Source: Burkholderiaceae bacterium | GTDB lineage: Bacteria > Pseudomonadota > Gammaproteobacteria > Burkholderiales > Burkholderiaceae_A | Reading direction: 5' to 3' | NCBI GenBank assembly: GCA_023261135.1 | Contig: JALRJP010000010.1 | Span: forward strand, 1 to 32,895 | DNA: 32,895 bases | In this document: positions 7,838 to 16,947 of the stretch, one piece after another | Position numbering within the stretch: position 1 is the first letter of the stretch | Layout: the number at the start of each line of letters is the position of its first letter | Program-made: the position numbers and the translations under genes | Notes under the pieces: model-generated | What the model saw: only the letters and a program-made list of their open reading frames with translations | Database searches by the model: none | What the model was told of the DNA's origin: nothing

Positions 7838-9091
7838 ATGATGCGTCAAAACCTCATTTTGCTTGCCCTTTGCCAGGGATTGTTTCTTACCAACAACGTC
7901 TTATTCATGGCGGTTAACGGCCTCGTTGGACTTACGATGGCCCCAATGGGATGGCTCGCGACGCTTCCCATTATGGCTTACGTGGTCGGAGGGGCTGCTT
8001 CAACCGGCCTTGTTGCAAAGACGCAAAAACAGTTAGGCCGAAAACGCTCTTTTGAGCTAGGTATAGGGGTTGCTATTTTTTCGGCTTTACTGTGTGTTGT
8101 AGCTGTCTGGTTTCGCCAATTCTGGTTACTCGTCTTTGCAACCTTTGTCGCAGGCTTTTATCAGGCCAATGGCCAACTTTATCGCTTTGCTGCAGCAGAG
8201 CTTGCCAGCCCTGAGCTTCGAGATAAGGCGGTTTCTTGGGTCTTGGCAGGTGGCCTTCTTGGTGCGGTAGCGGGCCCGAACCTGGCCTCTTACACCAAAG
8301 ACTTTTTCGAAGTTGACTTCGCTGGCTCCTACCTATCACTCACTTTTGTGGGTCTTCTTGCATTGCTTCTTATGCATCGTATTCAGTTCTCCGACGATAC
8401 TCGGACCAGCAAGAATGCGAAACCTGCAGATGCTTCCACCCAAGCCACGGAGGCGCGTTCTCAGGCATCAGAAACAACAAGCATTCAACAGCCTATCAAC
8501 CGATCGATCGGCGAGATTATGCGTCAACCGGTCTTTCTTGTCTCTGTGCTTGGCGCCTCGTTTGGGTATGGTGTGATGAATTTACTCATGGCAGCAACAC
8601 CACTTGCCATGCAGGTTTGTGGTATGCCCTTTAGCGATGCAGCCTTTGTTCTTGAGTGGCACGTTATTGGTATGTTTGCGCCTGGCTTTTTTACGGGCCA
8701 TCTTATTCAGCGCTTCGGTGCCGTAAAAATTATGCTCACTGGCGTTTTTTTGAATCTGGTTTGTATTGGTATTGCGTTGTCGGGAACCGAGCTTTATCAG
8801 TTCACCCTTGCTCTTTTTGTCCTTGGTGTGGGCTGGAACTTCTTATTCACTGCAAGCACCACCTTCTCTTTGCAGGCTTATCACCCCGCTGAGAGAGACA
8901 AAGCTCAGGGTGCAATTAACTTTTGGGTGTTTTTCGTGATGGGGTTTTCATCGCTTGGATCGGGTGCATTGGTGACGGCCCAAGGCTGGCAGATACTCAA
9001 TATGGTGTCTGTGCTGCCTATGTTGATTCTTCTTCTTGCGCTACTTCTTTATTTCAGCCAGGCCAAAGTGAACGCTGCGAGCACCAGATAG
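7838..9091 (+). CDS. MFS transporter
   Basis: 417 aa with ~12 hydrophobic segments; KTQKQLGRKRSFELGIG after TM2, typical MFS loop. Confidence 0.85.
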   Translation: MMRQNLILLALCQGLFLTNNVLFMAVNGLVGLTMAPMGWLATLPIMAYVVGGAASTGLVAKTQKQLGRKRSFELGIGVAIFSALLCVVAVWFRQFWLLVFATFVAGFYQANGQLYRFAAAELASPELRDKAVSWVLAGGLLGAVAGPNLASYTKDFFEVDFAGSYLSLTFVGLLALLLMHRIQFSDDTRTSKNAKPADASTQATEARSQASETTSIQQPINRSIGEIMRQPVFLVSVLGASFGYGVMNLLMAATPLAMQVCGMPFSDAAFVLEWHVIGMFAPGFFTGHLIQRFGAVKIMLTGVFLNLVCIGIALSGTELYQFTLALFVLGVGWNFLFTASTTFSLQAYHPAERDKAQGAINFWVFFVMGFSSLGSGALVTAQGWQILNMVSVLPMLILLLALLLYFSQAKVNAASTR

Positions 9092-9492
9092 CGCCCGGTT
9101 TTGGCAATGCCCGTAAAAAGCAAGACAACCCAGAATTTTTCTCGAAGAATTCCAGCCACTAAAACAAGTGGGTCGCCGATGATGGGCATCCAGCTTAATA
9201 AAAGTGACCAACGGCCAAAGCGATGGTAATGCCGCTCTGCGCGTTCAAGCTGTTTCGATGACACCGGAAACCATCGCTTGTCGCGAAATCTTTGAATGCC
9301 CAGGCCTAGGAGCCAGTTCACCATGGCACCAAGAGTGTTGCCAAGACTAGCGGTAGCAACGAGCACGGCGGCTGTTTCGGGCTGGGCGAGCAGTAGCCCT
9401 ACCAAGACCGCCTCGGATTGAGCCGGCAAGAGCGTTGCTGCAAGAAAGGCACTTCCGAAGAGACCAAGAAGGGCACCCAAGGAAACTGTCAT
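9049..9492 (-). CDS. YqaA/DedA-like (SNARE-associated Golgi-type) membrane protein
   Basis: LPAQSEAVLVGLL, ASLGNTLGAMVNWLLG, FGRWSLLLSWMPIIGDPLVLVAGILR. 3' end overlaps the MFS gene 3' end by 43 bp. Confidence 0.85.
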   Translation of the reverse strand: MTVSLGALLGLFGSAFLAATLLPAQSEAVLVGLLLAQPETAAVLVATASLGNTLGAMVNWLLGLGIQRFRDKRWFPVSSKQLERAERHYHRFGRWSLLLSWMPIIGDPLVLVAGILREKFWVVLLFTGIAKTGRYLVLAAFTLAWLK

Positions 9493-9554
9493 TTAAAGTT
9501 GACTTTGTAGATAGGCAAAGTAAGTTACACTTTATTTTGTCTAAGTTTGTTTAG

Positions 9555-9757
9555 ACACCATCAATTGGTGCCCGATTAAAGCGGGTTAAACGGGAAGACG
9601 GTGTAAATCCGTTGCTTTCCCCGAAACAGTGTTGGGTAGCATGGTACGCGTTGTAAGAGTCGTTATTCGATCTTGCCAGCCACTGGGGTTTCCTGGGAAG
9701 GCCGCGTTCCTCGCACAGTTGTGCGCAGCCCTAAGCCTGGAGACCGGCCATTGGTGT
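9555..9757 (+). promoter_or_regulatory. Cobalamin (B12) riboswitch upstream of btuB-like gene
   Basis: gggaagacggtg-aaatccg, gccagccactggg, tgggaaggccgcg and B12-box-like gcctggagaccggcc. Terminal P1 pairing acacca (9555-9560) with tggtgt (9752-9757). Confidence 0.9.
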
Positions 9758-9804
9758 TAACGCCTTTGGGCTGCTTCGGGTGAAGGGCGGCATGGAGTTT
9801 TACT

Positions 9805-11646
9805 ATGCACATGCTTCGGCCAATTCTCACAGGGCTTCTTGCTGCCCTGACGTCGCCGCTTTACGCCCAGTTGGTGGCTGAGCTTAATCCTGTTGTTGTC
9901 TCTGCCCGGGGCTACAGTCAGCTGGCCTCAGAGACCCTCTCGTCCGTGACCATTTTCGGCCGTAATGAAATTGACCGCGCACAAGCCAAAGGCTTGGTTG
10001 ACTTACTGGTCGGCGAGCCGGGCTTTGAATTTGGCCGAAATGGTGGTCATGGAAGCACGACGAGTATCTTCCTACGAGGGGCAGACAGTAAAAATATTGT
10101 TGTTCTTATCGACGGGATTAGGGCGCATACAGACAATATAGGGTTCATAAATCTCACCGATATTCCTCTGGATCACGTTGAACGGGTAGAGCTTCTTCGG
10201 GGTAATGCAAGTGCGCTTTACGGTGAAGCCGCAATTGGCGGGGTTCTTAGCATAAAGACCAGAGATGGGCATGCAGGCCCTCCCAAAGCCTATGGGTCCC
10301 TAAGCCTTGGAGCTCGTAATACCCAGGGACTGTCGGCAGGGTTTGGTGGCTCAGTAAACAAATCAACATTCAACCTTATGGCAAGCACATTCCAGACAGA
10401 CGGCTTCTCAGCAAGGTCCTCATCAAATTTCAACCTAGATAAAGATGGGTACCGTCGACAAGCTTTTTCCGGGATGCTGAAAAGGAGACTATCGGCAGCA
10501 ACAGAGGTGGGCATTCAAACCAATGTTGTGAAGGGTGAAACAGACTACGACGCTTTCTCTCTTTCTGATCAAGACGTTTTTGAATCAGACACCGAAGTTG
10601 TTTCTGTATACCTGAAAGTCTCTACGAATGACCGACTAATCTCAACGCTAGAAATAAGTCATTCGAACTTAAGCTACAAAGATTTAAAAAACGGTAATCT
10701 CAGGGGCGCGAGTGATTTTGTCGATAGCTTGCAGCAGGGCAAGTCCAAGACTTACTCTTTATCGAATATTCTCGAGCTCAATAAGACTTCCACCTTAACG
10801 TTTGGCCTATCCCTGACCGACGCTCGTTACGATTTATCAGGGTATACAAACGCAACTAACTACAGAGAATCCTTAGGTTACTTCATAGGTGTCGATAAAA
10901 AGATCGATCGCCTTGGTTTTCAAGCCAGCATTCGGCGCGATGAGCTTGAGGCTGGAAGGGTTAAGGGTGTTTCTCACAAATACGACGAGGTCAGTTACTT
11001 AGTCGGGCTCGGATATGCGCTTTCTGGCCCTTATCGTGTTACCGCAACCCATTCTCTCGGATTTAGAGCCCCCGCACCTGCCGAATACTTAGGCACACCC
11101 ACCCTGAGGCCTGAGGTTAGTAAGACGTCTGAATATGGTCTTGAATACCGAAAGGATCAAACCGTTTTCCGGGTGATTTATTTTGATACAAGTTCGAAAG
11201 ATGCCATTTACTACGATCCCAATGTATTTAGCTTTGGTAATCAAAACGTAGATAACCGAGGTCTGGAGGCTTCAGGCAAGGTGCTATTTCAAGGCTATAA
11301 GGTGAAGGTTGCCTACACCCGTCAGAATCCAGTGAATACCTTACTGAATATTCAGCAAGCAAGGCGAGCGAAAAGTTTCGGCTCGGTCGATATCCAGAAA
11401 GAAAGCGGCATGTTTTCATGGGGCATTAAAGCCCTATGGAGTGGCACTCGAAGAGACTCAGACTTCTCTAACCGTCAACTCTCTTCTTACGGCACAGCAA
11501 ATGTTTATCTTTCTAGGAAGCTTAGTTCTGAATGGACATCAAGGCTGTTATTCGAGAATATTACGAACGAAAAGTACGAGATCGCTGGCGGGTATAACAC
11601 CCCTCCACGAGGAATGTTCTTAAGTTTTCAGTATCAAGCAAACTAG
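9805..11646 (+). CDS. btuB: TonB-dependent receptor, BtuB-type (probable cobalamin/corrinoid uptake)
   Basis: Plug domain IFLRGADSKNIVVLIDGIRAHTDNIGF...HVERVELLRGNASALYGEAAIGGVLSIKTR; preceded by a cobalamin riboswitch. Confidence 0.9.
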   Translation: MHMLRPILTGLLAALTSPLYAQLVAELNPVVVSARGYSQLASETLSSVTIFGRNEIDRAQAKGLVDLLVGEPGFEFGRNGGHGSTTSIFLRGADSKNIVVLIDGIRAHTDNIGFINLTDIPLDHVERVELLRGNASALYGEAAIGGVLSIKTRDGHAGPPKAYGSLSLGARNTQGLSAGFGGSVNKSTFNLMASTFQTDGFSARSSSNFNLDKDGYRRQAFSGMLKRRLSAATEVGIQTNVVKGETDYDAFSLSDQDVFESDTEVVSVYLKVSTNDRLISTLEISHSNLSYKDLKNGNLRGASDFVDSLQQGKSKTYSLSNILELNKTSTLTFGLSLTDARYDLSGYTNATNYRESLGYFIGVDKKIDRLGFQASIRRDELEAGRVKGVSHKYDEVSYLVGLGYALSGPYRVTATHSLGFRAPAPAEYLGTPTLRPEVSKTSEYGLEYRKDQTVFRVIYFDTSSKDAIYYDPNVFSFGNQNVDNRGLEASGKVLFQGYKVKVAYTRQNPVNTLLNIQQARRAKSFGSVDIQKESGMFSWGIKALWSGTRRDSDFSNRQLSSYGTANVYLSRKLSSEWTSRLLFENITNEKYEIAGGYNTPPRGMFLSFQYQAN

Positions 11647-11671
11647 CCTCAGGGCCCTTAGGCTAGCTTAG

Positions 11672-12421
11672 CTAGCCCAGACTGCTAACTACTGCAAGGG
11701 ACGCTAGCCAGCAAACAAGCGCCTTAAACCAAAGACCTGGGCCCTCTGTAATGCCCTGTTGCGGATCGTCTGTGTCGTCTAGCGATTTCGATATGCCCGT
11801 CTGTGTTTTAACGTTCTTCATGCCGGTAATCATGGGCCGAACAAGGTTAGTTTTCTTCACCAGTCGATAGAAAGCAATGGCAGCAACATGCAGCGCCACA
11901 AGCGCAATTAAAAAAGGTTCTGTTGATTTATGCAGGCTGGTCAGTCTGCTTACTGTGTCTGAGTTAAGTGCTTGCACCAATGGGCCATCAAAGAAAATAT
12001 CATCGCTTGTACCAAGACCGGTGAGCGCCTGAAGAAGAAAGATGCCAAGCAGTGCAAGAACAGACAGGGCACCAAGGGGGTTATGCCCAATCGAGACCTG
12101 CTTAACTGAACGTCCTTGAAGATAACGCCAGATTGTTTTGGGGCCCTTCACAAAGGAATGAAACCGCGCGGTGGGGCTTCCGATAAAACCCCAGACCAAT
12201 CGAAAAACAAGAAGGCTCAGCACAAAAGTTCCGGCACGCCCGTGCCAGACCATGGCATTGCCGCCAAGCTTCACTGTAATGAACGAGGTTATAACACCTG
12301 CTAACAAAAACCAGTGAAAAAGACGCGTGGGTAGATCCCAGACGCGCACCTTTTGCTCTTCCACCGTGACATTCCCATCTTGACTTGTCAAAAACACAGC
12401 CCCTTTACACACCATGGACAC
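11672..12421 (-). CDS. Cytochrome b561-family membrane protein
   Basis: VRVWDLPTRLFHWFLLAGVITSF, MVWHGRAGTFVLSLLVFRLVWGFIGSPTARF, SLHKSTEPFLIALVALHVAAIAFYRLVKKTNLVRPMITG. Confidence 0.88.
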   Translation of the reverse strand: MSMVCKGAVFLTSQDGNVTVEEQKVRVWDLPTRLFHWFLLAGVITSFITVKLGGNAMVWHGRAGTFVLSLLVFRLVWGFIGSPTARFHSFVKGPKTIWRYLQGRSVKQVSIGHNPLGALSVLALLGIFLLQALTGLGTSDDIFFDGPLVQALNSDTVSRLTSLHKSTEPFLIALVALHVAAIAFYRLVKKTNLVRPMITGMKNVKTQTGISKSLDDTDDPQQGITEGPGLWFKALVCWLASLAVVSSLG

Positions 12422-12533
12422 TGGTCTTGCCAGTATTCATCTTTAGGTTTTGAACAATAATAAGGGCTTAAGCCTTGGAAGTCGTCTGACTTAAGTCAAG
12501 GCCTTGTGTTTCTTTTTAGGAAAGAATTCAATC

Positions 12534-13046
12534 ATGACCGCATCCAGATTCGTATCGACTACTTTTGCATTCCCTGCAACCCAGAGCGCTCGTTTTGTTC
12601 TTCTTCTCGTGTTCATGGTGAGCCTTGTTGTTCTAAGTGGTTGCGCTACACAAAGCCGTTCGGCCAGTGTTTATCGGGCGGGCGAGTCTTCCGTTGAACA
12701 AACTGTTCGCTTCGGCACCATTGAAAGTATTCGTCAGGTCACCATACAGCGGGACAGCAAAGGCGTGGGCGTGGTTGCCGGGGGCGCTGTAGGGGGCATA
12801 GCAGGGAGTTCCGTTGGCGATGGTCGATCAGGCCAAGTGGGTGCCGTATTAGGTGCAGTGCTTGGTGGCATCGCAGGGCAGGCCATTGAGGAGCGAGCCA
12901 ATCAGGTTCCTGGTGTTGAAATTACTGTGCGACTTGAGTCGGGCCGCTTAGTTGCTATTGTGCAAGAAGATGACCAAAGCCTGCGCGCGGGCGACAAAGT
13001 AAGGCTTGTCGGTACCGGGGGCTCTGTTAAGCTTTCCCGTCAATAA
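12534..13046 (+). CDS. Glycine-zipper outer membrane lipoprotein (SlyB/17-kDa antigen-like)
   Basis: Start ATG 12534; lipobox VLSGCAT; GGAVGGIAGSSVGDGRSGQVGAVLGAVLGGIAGQAIEE glycine zipper. Confidence 0.85.
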   Translation: MTASRFVSTTFAFPATQSARFVLLLVFMVSLVVLSGCATQSRSASVYRAGESSVEQTVRFGTIESIRQVTIQRDSKGVGVVAGGAVGGIAGSSVGDGRSGQVGAVLGAVLGGIAGQAIEERANQVPGVEITVRLESGRLVAIVQEDDQSLRAGDKVRLVGTGGSVKLSRQ

Positions 13047-13146
13047 GGCCTCTCAGGTCAGAAGAGGTCTCTCTGATTCTCATGGGCTTTACAAGTCTAT
13101 AAGAGTCCTGAGGGAACTTCTGGGGCGGGCAAGGGGTCCGAAAGGT

Positions 13147-13389
13147 ATGAAAGCCTATTTTGCCCCGGTCCTTGCTCTGCTCATTTTGTCGGGTTGCGAC
13201 ACGGCATCGAATGTGCATAAAACGGTGAATCAGCCCAAGAAAGATATGGAAGTCACCTGTCACATCAGCGAACAGAGTGTTCGTAATAACATGCGCACTT
13301 GCATATACAGGTGCCAAGACGGAAGCCCTGAGACCGCCTCCACTGAATCGCAATTCACCTGCCCCGCGACTATTTTTAAAAGAATCTAA
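13147..13389 (+). CDS. Small predicted lipoprotein, unknown function
   Basis: MKAYFAPVLALLILSGCDTASNV... lipobox LSGC; five further Cys-containing positions in the mature part. Confidence 0.6.
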   Translation: MKAYFAPVLALLILSGCDTASNVHKTVNQPKKDMEVTCHISEQSVRNNMRTCIYRCQDGSPETASTESQFTCPATIFKRI

Positions 13390-13397
13390 GGTTCTTA

Positions 13398-14285
13398 TTA
13401 TTTTGCTAAAAATAGTGCGGGGTCCACCAGAGCGCCGTTAAGGGCAATACTCCAGTGTAGGTGGGGCCCTGTCACGCGGCCTGTTGCGCCAACCGTGGCA
13501 ATGGGGTCTCCTGTCGACACCACCTGTCCTTGCTGCACATCAATACGATCCAAATGACAGAACATGGTAATTAGGCCTCGGCCATGGTCAATGAAAACAG
13601 TTTTGCCATTAAAGAAATAGTCTCCTGTCTCAATGACTTTCCCGGCTGCAGGCGCAACCACTGGTGTTCCAGTGGGCGCTGCAATGTCCATGCCCGAGTG
13701 CGGTCGGCGCGGCTGGTCGTTGAAAAATCGGCGTGACCCGAAGGAACTCGACTTCGGTCCTACCACGGGGGTAATCATTTCAAATGTCTCGGGATTTCTT
13801 TCGCTGAATGTGTCAAAAGCCTTGCGAATAATGGGTTGCTCGGTTCGAACCCGTTTCAAGTTGGCCTCTGATAAATCGACATGTTTAGGAGCTACTGTTA
13901 GGTACTGCGCCGCATACTCTTTATTACCCACCTCAAAAGTTATGGCCACAGCATTGGAAGCAGCCTGCTTTTTTGACCCTTGAGTCGTTTTGCTGTGGCG
14001 TGCTTCGCCATTTTTTTGTTTGAGGATCGTTAGAGTTGCTTTACCCAGGGCCTGATCAAGAGGTATGCCAACCACTGCTTTCCACTGGTTGTCGTGTAAC
14101 ACCGTTAGGACAGGTTTATCTTGAAAAAACGCTTCGGGTTTTTTGCTCCAGTCCGCTGACGTGCCTAGGTCTAAAATCGCAACCCCGCCTGGAACCGGGC
14201 TGTGACTGGGCAGGCGGAATGCGTGGGCATGGGTTGAAAAACAAAGCCCAAGGCTTAGAATAAAAAAACTTAAAAAGGAACGCAT
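13398..14285 (-). CDS. M23-family metallopeptidase (LysM-less, periplasmic)
   Basis: Signal peptide MRSFLSFFILSLGLCFSTHAHA; RRPHSGMDIAAPTGTPVVAPAAGKVIETGDYFFNGKTVFIDHGRGLITMFCHL...GRVTGPHLHWS. Confidence 0.93.
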   Translation of the reverse strand: MRSFLSFFILSLGLCFSTHAHAFRLPSHSPVPGGVAILDLGTSADWSKKPEAFFQDKPVLTVLHDNQWKAVVGIPLDQALGKATLTILKQKNGEARHSKTTQGSKKQAASNAVAITFEVGNKEYAAQYLTVAPKHVDLSEANLKRVRTEQPIIRKAFDTFSERNPETFEMITPVVGPKSSSFGSRRFFNDQPRRPHSGMDIAAPTGTPVVAPAAGKVIETGDYFFNGKTVFIDHGRGLITMFCHLDRIDVQQGQVVSTGDPIATVGATGRVTGPHLHWSIALNGALVDPALFLAK

Positions 14286-14289
14286 AGCA

Positions 14290-14571
14290 ATGGAAACAAA
14301 CACAATTTACCTGGAAGTTGAAAACATCAAATGCGGTGGGTGTGAGAACTCCATTGTCAAAGGTCTGACAAGTCTTGACGGGGTGTCTGATGTCTCTATT
14401 GATCGAGAAAGTCAGTCTATCTCAGTTCAAGCCAGTGAGAGCCTTCGTGAGGCGGTAGTTCTTAAGCTTAAGGCCATGGGCTACCCCTTGAGGGGAAGTG
14501 TTTCTGGTTTGGAAGCAGGCCTTACAAACGCCAAATCATTTGTAAGCTGTGCAATTGGCCGTTTAACTTAG
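14290..14571 (+). CDS. Heavy-metal-associated (HMA, CopZ-like) domain protein
   Basis: YLEVENIKCGGCENSIVKGLTSLDGVSDVSID: CxxC HMA motif. Confidence 0.8.
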   Translation: METNTIYLEVENIKCGGCENSIVKGLTSLDGVSDVSIDRESQSISVQASESLREAVVLKLKAMGYPLRGSVSGLEAGLTNAKSFVSCAIGRLT

Positions 14572-14672
14572 GCTCGAGGCACTTGGGGGCGTTTTAGTAA
14601 CGTTTGGGAGCCTTAAACTAAAACTCCCCTCAAGCCGCGAGAAGGGCATCGAAAGGAGTCACTTAGGATAGT

Positions 14673-14693
14673 GCAGGTATTTCGAATGCCTGC
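14673..14693. terminator. Hairpin between convergent HMA gene and HiPIP gene (possible terminator)
   Basis: gcaggtatt-tcg-aatgcctgc, 9-bp stem (one G-T); no clear U-tract. Confidence 0.35.
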
Positions 14694-14710
14694 CTTGCGC
14701 TTAGAAGTTA

Positions 14711-15013
14711 TTAACCCGGTTTCTTCGCCCAGGCCGAACACCAGCCAGCACTGGCCACTTGTTTGCCTGCGAAAATGGCACATCCGCCAGCACTTGCAGA
14801 TCCGCCCTGATAAAGTGCGCAATTCGCGCAGGCCTGACCGGGCTTCGCCTTGGGCGACTTCTTTGCATCGGCTACATAGTTAACAGCCTTCGCTTGAGGA
14901 TCCGCCTCGGACACCATGGGTGCGGCAGCCTGAGTATTTGTGATGCTTAGAAAGGCTACTGAAGAGCCTATGGCGGCAGACTGGAAAATAAAGGTTCGTC
15001 GAGAAATGCTCAT
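14711..15013 (-). CDS. High-potential iron-sulfur protein (HiPIP) with Tat-like signal
   Basis: MSISRRTFIFQSAAIGSSVAFLS signal; ACANCALYQGGSASAGGCAIFAGKQVASAGWCSAWAKK 4-Cys HiPIP pattern. Confidence 0.92.
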   Translation of the reverse strand: MSISRRTFIFQSAAIGSSVAFLSITNTQAAAPMVSEADPQAKAVNYVADAKKSPKAKPGQACANCALYQGGSASAGGCAIFAGKQVASAGWCSAWAKKPG

Positions 15014-15139
15014 TAGATCTCCTAGTTTCAAAAACTCCCTAAACAACTTTTAATTTCATGAGGAGCCAGAATAAGGCAAGCCCCTTTGAAGAGTGTGGTT
15101 AAGTTCACCCGGAATGTCAATTTTAACGGCTTGAAAAAC

Positions 15140-15168
15140 AAAACCCCCGGCTTGTGGCCGGGGGTTTT
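15140..15168. terminator. Intrinsic (bidirectional) terminator
   Basis: aaaacccccggc-ttgtg-gccgggggtttt: perfect 12-bp arms with flanking A and T runs. Confidence 0.9.
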
Positions 15169-15251
15169 CCTACGCTTCAAGGGTTGAGGAGTAGCTTAGA
15201 CTGAAACACCAATCTCTTGGATTTCTAAATTCTTTGAAAAAGGGGCGAGAC

Positions 15252-15419
15252 TTATTTAATCTTTGCCTCTTTGTACATCACATGCTTACGCGCCACGGGA
15301 TCAAACTTTTTGATCTCCATTTTCTCAGGCATGGTTTTCTTGTTCTTGGTGGTGGTGTAGAAGTGGCCTGTGCCTTCGGTTGACTCAAGCTTAATTTTTT
15401 CTCGACCGGACTTGGCCAT
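15252..15419 (-). CDS. rpmG: 50S ribosomal protein L33
   Basis: Reverse complement translates [55 protein letters not shown] (55 aa; below the ORF track size cutoff). Confidence 0.97.
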   Translation of the reverse strand: MAKSGREKIKLESTEGTGHFYTTTKNKKTMPEKMEIKKFDPVARKHVMYKEAKIK

Positions 15420-15452
15420 TTGATTCTCCTAAGGGGCAGTAGGTTCGGGTGA

Positions 15453-15686
15453 CTAGGCTTCGCCTCGGGCCCGAAGGTCAGCAAGTACTGACTCTATTCC
15501 ATTTTTCGTGATGGTTCTTACGGCGGCATTCGAGACGCGAAGACGGACCCAACGCCCCTCACTTTCCACCCAAAAACGACGGTAATGCAAATTAGGTAAG
15601 AAACGACGCTTGGTCTTATTGTTTGCGTGGGAAACATTGTTCCCAACCATGGGTTTTTTGCCTGTAACTTGGCAGACGCGAGCCAT
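15453..15686 (-). CDS. rpmB: 50S ribosomal protein L28
   Basis: [39 protein letters not shown]... Confidence 0.97.
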   Translation of the reverse strand: MARVCQVTGKKPMVGNNVSHANNKTKRRFLPNLHYRRFWVESEGRWVRLRVSNAAVRTITKNGIESVLADLRARGEA

Positions 15687-15797
15687 AACAAATTCCTGGT
15701 GAATAAATAAAAATTAATGGTTCCTTCGCGCAATGAGATACCACCGCGAATTGGACACTAGAAAAGCCCTTAACTATATGTTTTTCAAGCTCCTTCG

Positions 15798-16451
15798 TCA
15801 AACGACGGTGTCTATTGATAGGACCCGGTCTCCTGCCACCAACAGGTGGTCCCACAAGACAAGGTCCAGTTGTGCCAAAAGCCCTCGCAGACGCGACGTA
15901 AGTTGTTGATCGGCATAGCTAGGTTCGGCCACACCGGAGGGGTGGTTATGAAAAATCACAGCCTTGGCGGCGTTGAGTTGAAGTGCTCGGGCAACGATTT
16001 CTCTGGGATAGACACTGGTCTGGGTAAGGCTACCTCGGAAGAGGTTTTCAATGCTTAAGAGTCTATTGCGGCTATCTAAAAAGGCTGCTCCAAAGACCTC
16101 GTGGGGTAGTCCTGAAAGATGTGCAAGTAGCCAAGGTGTGAGGTCAAGCGGTTTAGCGATGGGCTGTTTGTCAAGTTCATTCCGCGCCGTGCGACGACTG
16201 ATCTCTGAGGCTGCTTGCAGAATGGAGTACTTGGCGAGCCCCACGCCCAAAGTTTTTGAAATTTGTACGAAAGGGGCAGAGAGCACTGCGGGAAGTCCGC
16301 CAAGTTGCTTTAAGAGTTGATTCGCGACTGACATCACGTTGGCACGGGCGGTACCAGTTTGTAGCAGAACGGCTAAGAGCTCAGCATCGGTAAGGCCTGC
16401 AGCGCCAAGTTGGAGAAGTTTTTCACGTGGTTTCATGGGGCCCTCTTGCAT
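15798..16451 (-). CDS. radC: RadC-family JAB domain protein
   Basis: MKPREKLLQLGAAGLTDAELLAVLLQTGT and HNHPSGVAEPSYADQQLTSRL JAB metalloprotease motif. Start may be at the internal Met (MKPRE). Confidence 0.93.
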   Translation of the reverse strand: MQEGPMKPREKLLQLGAAGLTDAELLAVLLQTGTARANVMSVANQLLKQLGGLPAVLSAPFVQISKTLGVGLAKYSILQAASEISRRTARNELDKQPIAKPLDLTPWLLAHLSGLPHEVFGAAFLDSRNRLLSIENLFRGSLTQTSVYPREIVARALQLNAAKAVIFHNHPSGVAEPSYADQQLTSRLRGLLAQLDLVLWDHLLVAGDRVLSIDTVV

Positions 16452-16569
16452 AAAAGGCTTAAGAGTCTCCTCCCACGACTCCTAAGGCTATACCCCGTTC
16501 AGGCTGATGTTTTCAAGAAACCGCTTTTAAGAGCCCAGAGTAGAAACGGGATCTTGAGCCACTACACTC

Positions 16570-16923
16570 ATGACAATGACCACAGAAAAAACACAAAGAC
16601 GGCAATCGGTTACGGAACCGGTTGAAAAAGACGACTCTGTCAACCCTTATCTCGAGCTTGGCTTTTTGCGCTTTGCGCTTTTGACGACCATCGTTACTGC
16701 CTTTTTCCCCTGGTCGTTGTTGGCGAATCTTCTTTTTAAGGGGCTTGCCGACACTAAGTTCCTTATTGCCGCTTTGCTACGCGACTACCTGCAGACGCTT
16801 TTAGCTCTTACGTTTGGAATCGTTATTCTGCTTGTAGGGCTTGTCACCACCTTTTTTTATTTCTGGCCTTCTATCGTGACCTTTGCGGTTGATCTCTGGG
16901 CTTGGTTGATGGGTCTCTTTTAA
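16570..16923 (+). CDS. Small two/three-TM membrane protein, unknown function
   Basis: 117-aa ORF with clear hydrophobic segments; no family recognised. Confidence 0.6.
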   Translation: MTMTTEKTQRRQSVTEPVEKDDSVNPYLELGFLRFALLTTIVTAFFPWSLLANLLFKGLADTKFLIAALLRDYLQTLLALTFGIVILLVGLVTTFFYFWPSIVTFAVDLWAWLMGLF

Positions 16924-16947
16924 CTTGTTTGACCGGTAAGGACTCGC

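Noticed and set aside
15278-15484. 68-aa minus-strand ORF from the track
   Set aside because: Wrong frame over rpmG; the real L33 frame (15252-15419) is unambiguous.
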